A stretch of 64,000 bases of DNA from Litorilituus lipolyticus. GTDB taxonomy: Bacteria; Pseudomonadota; Gammaproteobacteria; Enterobacterales; Alteromonadaceae. The stretch is from assembly GCF_006439335.1 (NCBI RefSeq), contig NZ_SAWY01000021.1, positions 1-64,000 of the forward strand, written 5' to 3'. Shown here one piece after another: positions 63,601 to 64,000 of this stretch. Made by a program: the position numbers and the translations under genes. Within the stretch, counting starts at the first letter, position 1; the number at the start of each line of letters is the position of its first letter. The notes below the pieces were generated by a model that made no database searches, had not been told where the DNA came from, and saw only the letters and a list, made by a program, of their open reading frames with translations.

Positions 63601-64000
63601 TGCTTTAAGCACCACTTGTATGTATACATTCATATACTGGCTATTATCCCAAGCATATTTTTGAATGTCGGCATCTTTACTGCCATTTAAGGCAAAGCCT
63701 TCTTCATATTGGTGAAAAATCACCCCATTAGTGGTGTTTCCATCAGGATCAATTTGTGCCAAACGAAACTCAATATCCATGCCCGCTTCTATAGCATCAA
63801 ATGGTGAGTCTATGCCTGATTTGTCACTATTAAAATTAGCATTAACTTCGGCTAAACCAGCTTTAACTTTGGCTTCATCGATTATACGCTCAATGGTTGT
63901 ACCATCAGATGCTGTGCCAAAGTAATCATCATCTCCACCATAAACATGGAATACAATAGGAATGACATAACGCGGGTTACCATTGCTTGATGTTTCTACT
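60688..64000 (-). CDS. Second secreted M43 metalloprotease, 5' end beyond the window
   Basis: The frame is open to the last base, so the start is outside; an inner Met at 63780 is not the real start. Upstream codons read RYVIPIVFHVYGGDDDYFG, like RYYIPVVMHVYG of the first M43 protease. The zinc motif is HEVGHYLGLYH and the Met-turn region NHMDYNSC. Then come two copies of a roughly 200-residue beta module (LNDGSIINK..., DNDGSIESA...; each with a jelly-roll-like part ending in GWLKLRVSEDG or GWIKLSVSSDG). A PPC domain follows (DVDLYVNEATR), then a glycine-rich linker and a C-terminal domain similar to a segment of the first protease (EAICLEDGNSALGFYLG). Exported and probably disulfide-bonded. 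Confidence 0.9.
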   Translation of the reverse strand, partial: VETSSNGNPRYVIPIVFHVYGGDDDYFGTASDGTTIERIIDEAKVKAGLAEVNANFNSDKSGIDSPFDAIEAGMDIEFRLAQIDPDGNTTNGVIFHQYEEGFALNGSKDADIQKYAWDNSQYMNVYIQVVLKAGSTTNSGTAWLPSQGMTDENTARIVYNGKYLEYSPPASSLTHEVGHYLGLYHTFDNGGCTAGDGDFVDDTPATSGGLGCGEQYNCFGELVNSQNHMDYNSCEAMFTAGQTARMDAALAESSRMTLWQQDNLVQTGVAQPLGPRVLFNYSTREDEDLDKLKYFLESPHLNDGSIINKRTIKAVDGATFSKTGQLTKGLDYNVANLPQGLSLSVDVIDATTATINVTGNASAHDKADNATFSLTLLDGAVTGSASALYATSGSFDINFSDDYQVIYGNLTKQTYTAWSSVNMLPTKIGYSSLLVGGDVAIDMLNFDGDSVAFNNFINKIEMLTTAGSHNVQRFTEGDVISASSSGDWFVRPDINQYPPVITSPDYTAWHGKVGFAAIRIPTAFSEGFLYGWLKLRVSEDGATVNVLSYGINENANEEISAAIDKPVLEFFGDRFHESSDNDGSIESALTVQLENASFANTGSLAQGTDFTVSNLPSGHSVNVDVISASQATITLNGNASRHTWRDSSYSEFSISFLDSAFSTVDVTGKTKLFAIEYIGDSFIQTVDRYQEASVADETSGHVSFLQSYESIDNQLTYQMQNYEPGDGPLAGFKFITWRKDALANGNYEVIKLSQGDNIGPNSPWQPGREYWSDKGQHMLDGLSYGESNFTDWRGETGFIGVRFRRSGKMHYGWIKLSVSSDGETVTFIEYGLSGKPDTGIKAGTIEEADDITAVAGVGEEVLINTNSVVSGERYSETDYFVNVPVDSTNLVVTLTGGSGDVDLYVNEATRIDKANRSNWTCVPYKSGNEESCVIDTPSAGIYQIMLYGFASYNDVNFSVSVDNSGSTGGGDNGGGTTPTSTVEDVCLTQAPVANRSDLYPNEAICLEDGNSALGFYLGNSKDYGNIGIRTDNGTGDLSLFAKNGGWPATDGSDASSENAANQECLVITKAIGEGNTWTYISVLGDKTGAALNIEVDVASDYCN

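Noticed and set aside
1..64000. CRISPR array, phage genes or plasmid functions
   Set aside because: No regularly spaced direct repeats, cas, capsid, terminase, integrase or partition genes were found.

Overview
The window looks like a chromosomal segment of a marine gammaproteobacterium of the Alteromonadales, most likely Colwelliaceae (Colwellia or Thalassotalea type). I infer this from the low GC content, the napF-DAGHBC cluster, the large secreted proteases, the TonB receptor and GPH sugar symporter, the DUF3019/MipA two-component locus and the CrbS/CrbR-type acetate regulators. No phage, plasmid or insertion-sequence genes were seen. || Layout. 1-232: two identical tRNA-Val genes in a tandem duplication. 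436-5569: a large secreted subtilisin-like protease. 5794-8960: a translationally coupled operon of a MipA/OmpV outer-membrane protein, a DUF3019 protein, an OmpR-type regulator and its histidine kinase. 9088-15711: housekeeping genes (S4 RNA-binding protein, acetyltransferase, pentapeptide/potassium-channel fusion, proS, alaA, CoA-transferase). 15813-22370: the complete periplasmic nitrate reductase operon, read leftward from a control region with three FNR-type boxes exactly 31 bp apart. 22438-36988: a remodelled carbohydrate/polymer utilisation region (remnant of a GH3 glucosidase, GPH symporter, LacI regulator, six-hairpin glycosidase lipoprotein, CE1-type esterase, TonB receptor), interleaved with a YfbR-like nucleotidase, an M9 collagenase, a REC-EAL regulator and two small or unknown genes. 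37130-43992: a CrbR/CrbS-like pair with a Cache-GGDEF-EAL enzyme between them. 44097-47626: MFS transporter, HSL-type hydrolase, CMD protein and 3-hydroxybutyrate dehydrogenase. 48248-52157: secreted M17 aminopeptidase, a lipoprotein, a membrane protein and an S9-like hydrolase. 52513-57063: a large M43 metalloprotease with PKD, PPC and dockerin-like modules. 57168-59564: four small leftward genes separated by attC-like repeats. 59841-64000: a DsbC-like protein and a second M43 protease cut by the window edge. || The most unusual stretch is 57168-59564. Every gene junction there carries a related element of the form (A/T)-rich block, short stem-loop, GTTAGGC-like box, and one junction has a well-formed pair of R-type boxes. 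This matches a gene-cassette array without a visible integrase (CALIN-like). One cassette gene, a DUF4823-type lipoprotein, is interrupted by a single in-frame TAA where an otherwise uninterrupted frame continues for 64 codons to its own stop. || Genes that appear to work together: the eight nap genes under FNR-like control; esterase, 3-hydroxybutyrate dehydrogenase and transporter/hydrolase as a possible hydroxybutyrate or ester utilisation set, with a shared TGRCAC-N4-GTGCCA palindrome upstream of two of them; glycosidase, GPH symporter, LacI and TonB receptor as a glycan-use set; and several secreted proteases (S8, M9, M17, two M43) pointing to a protein-degrading lifestyle.
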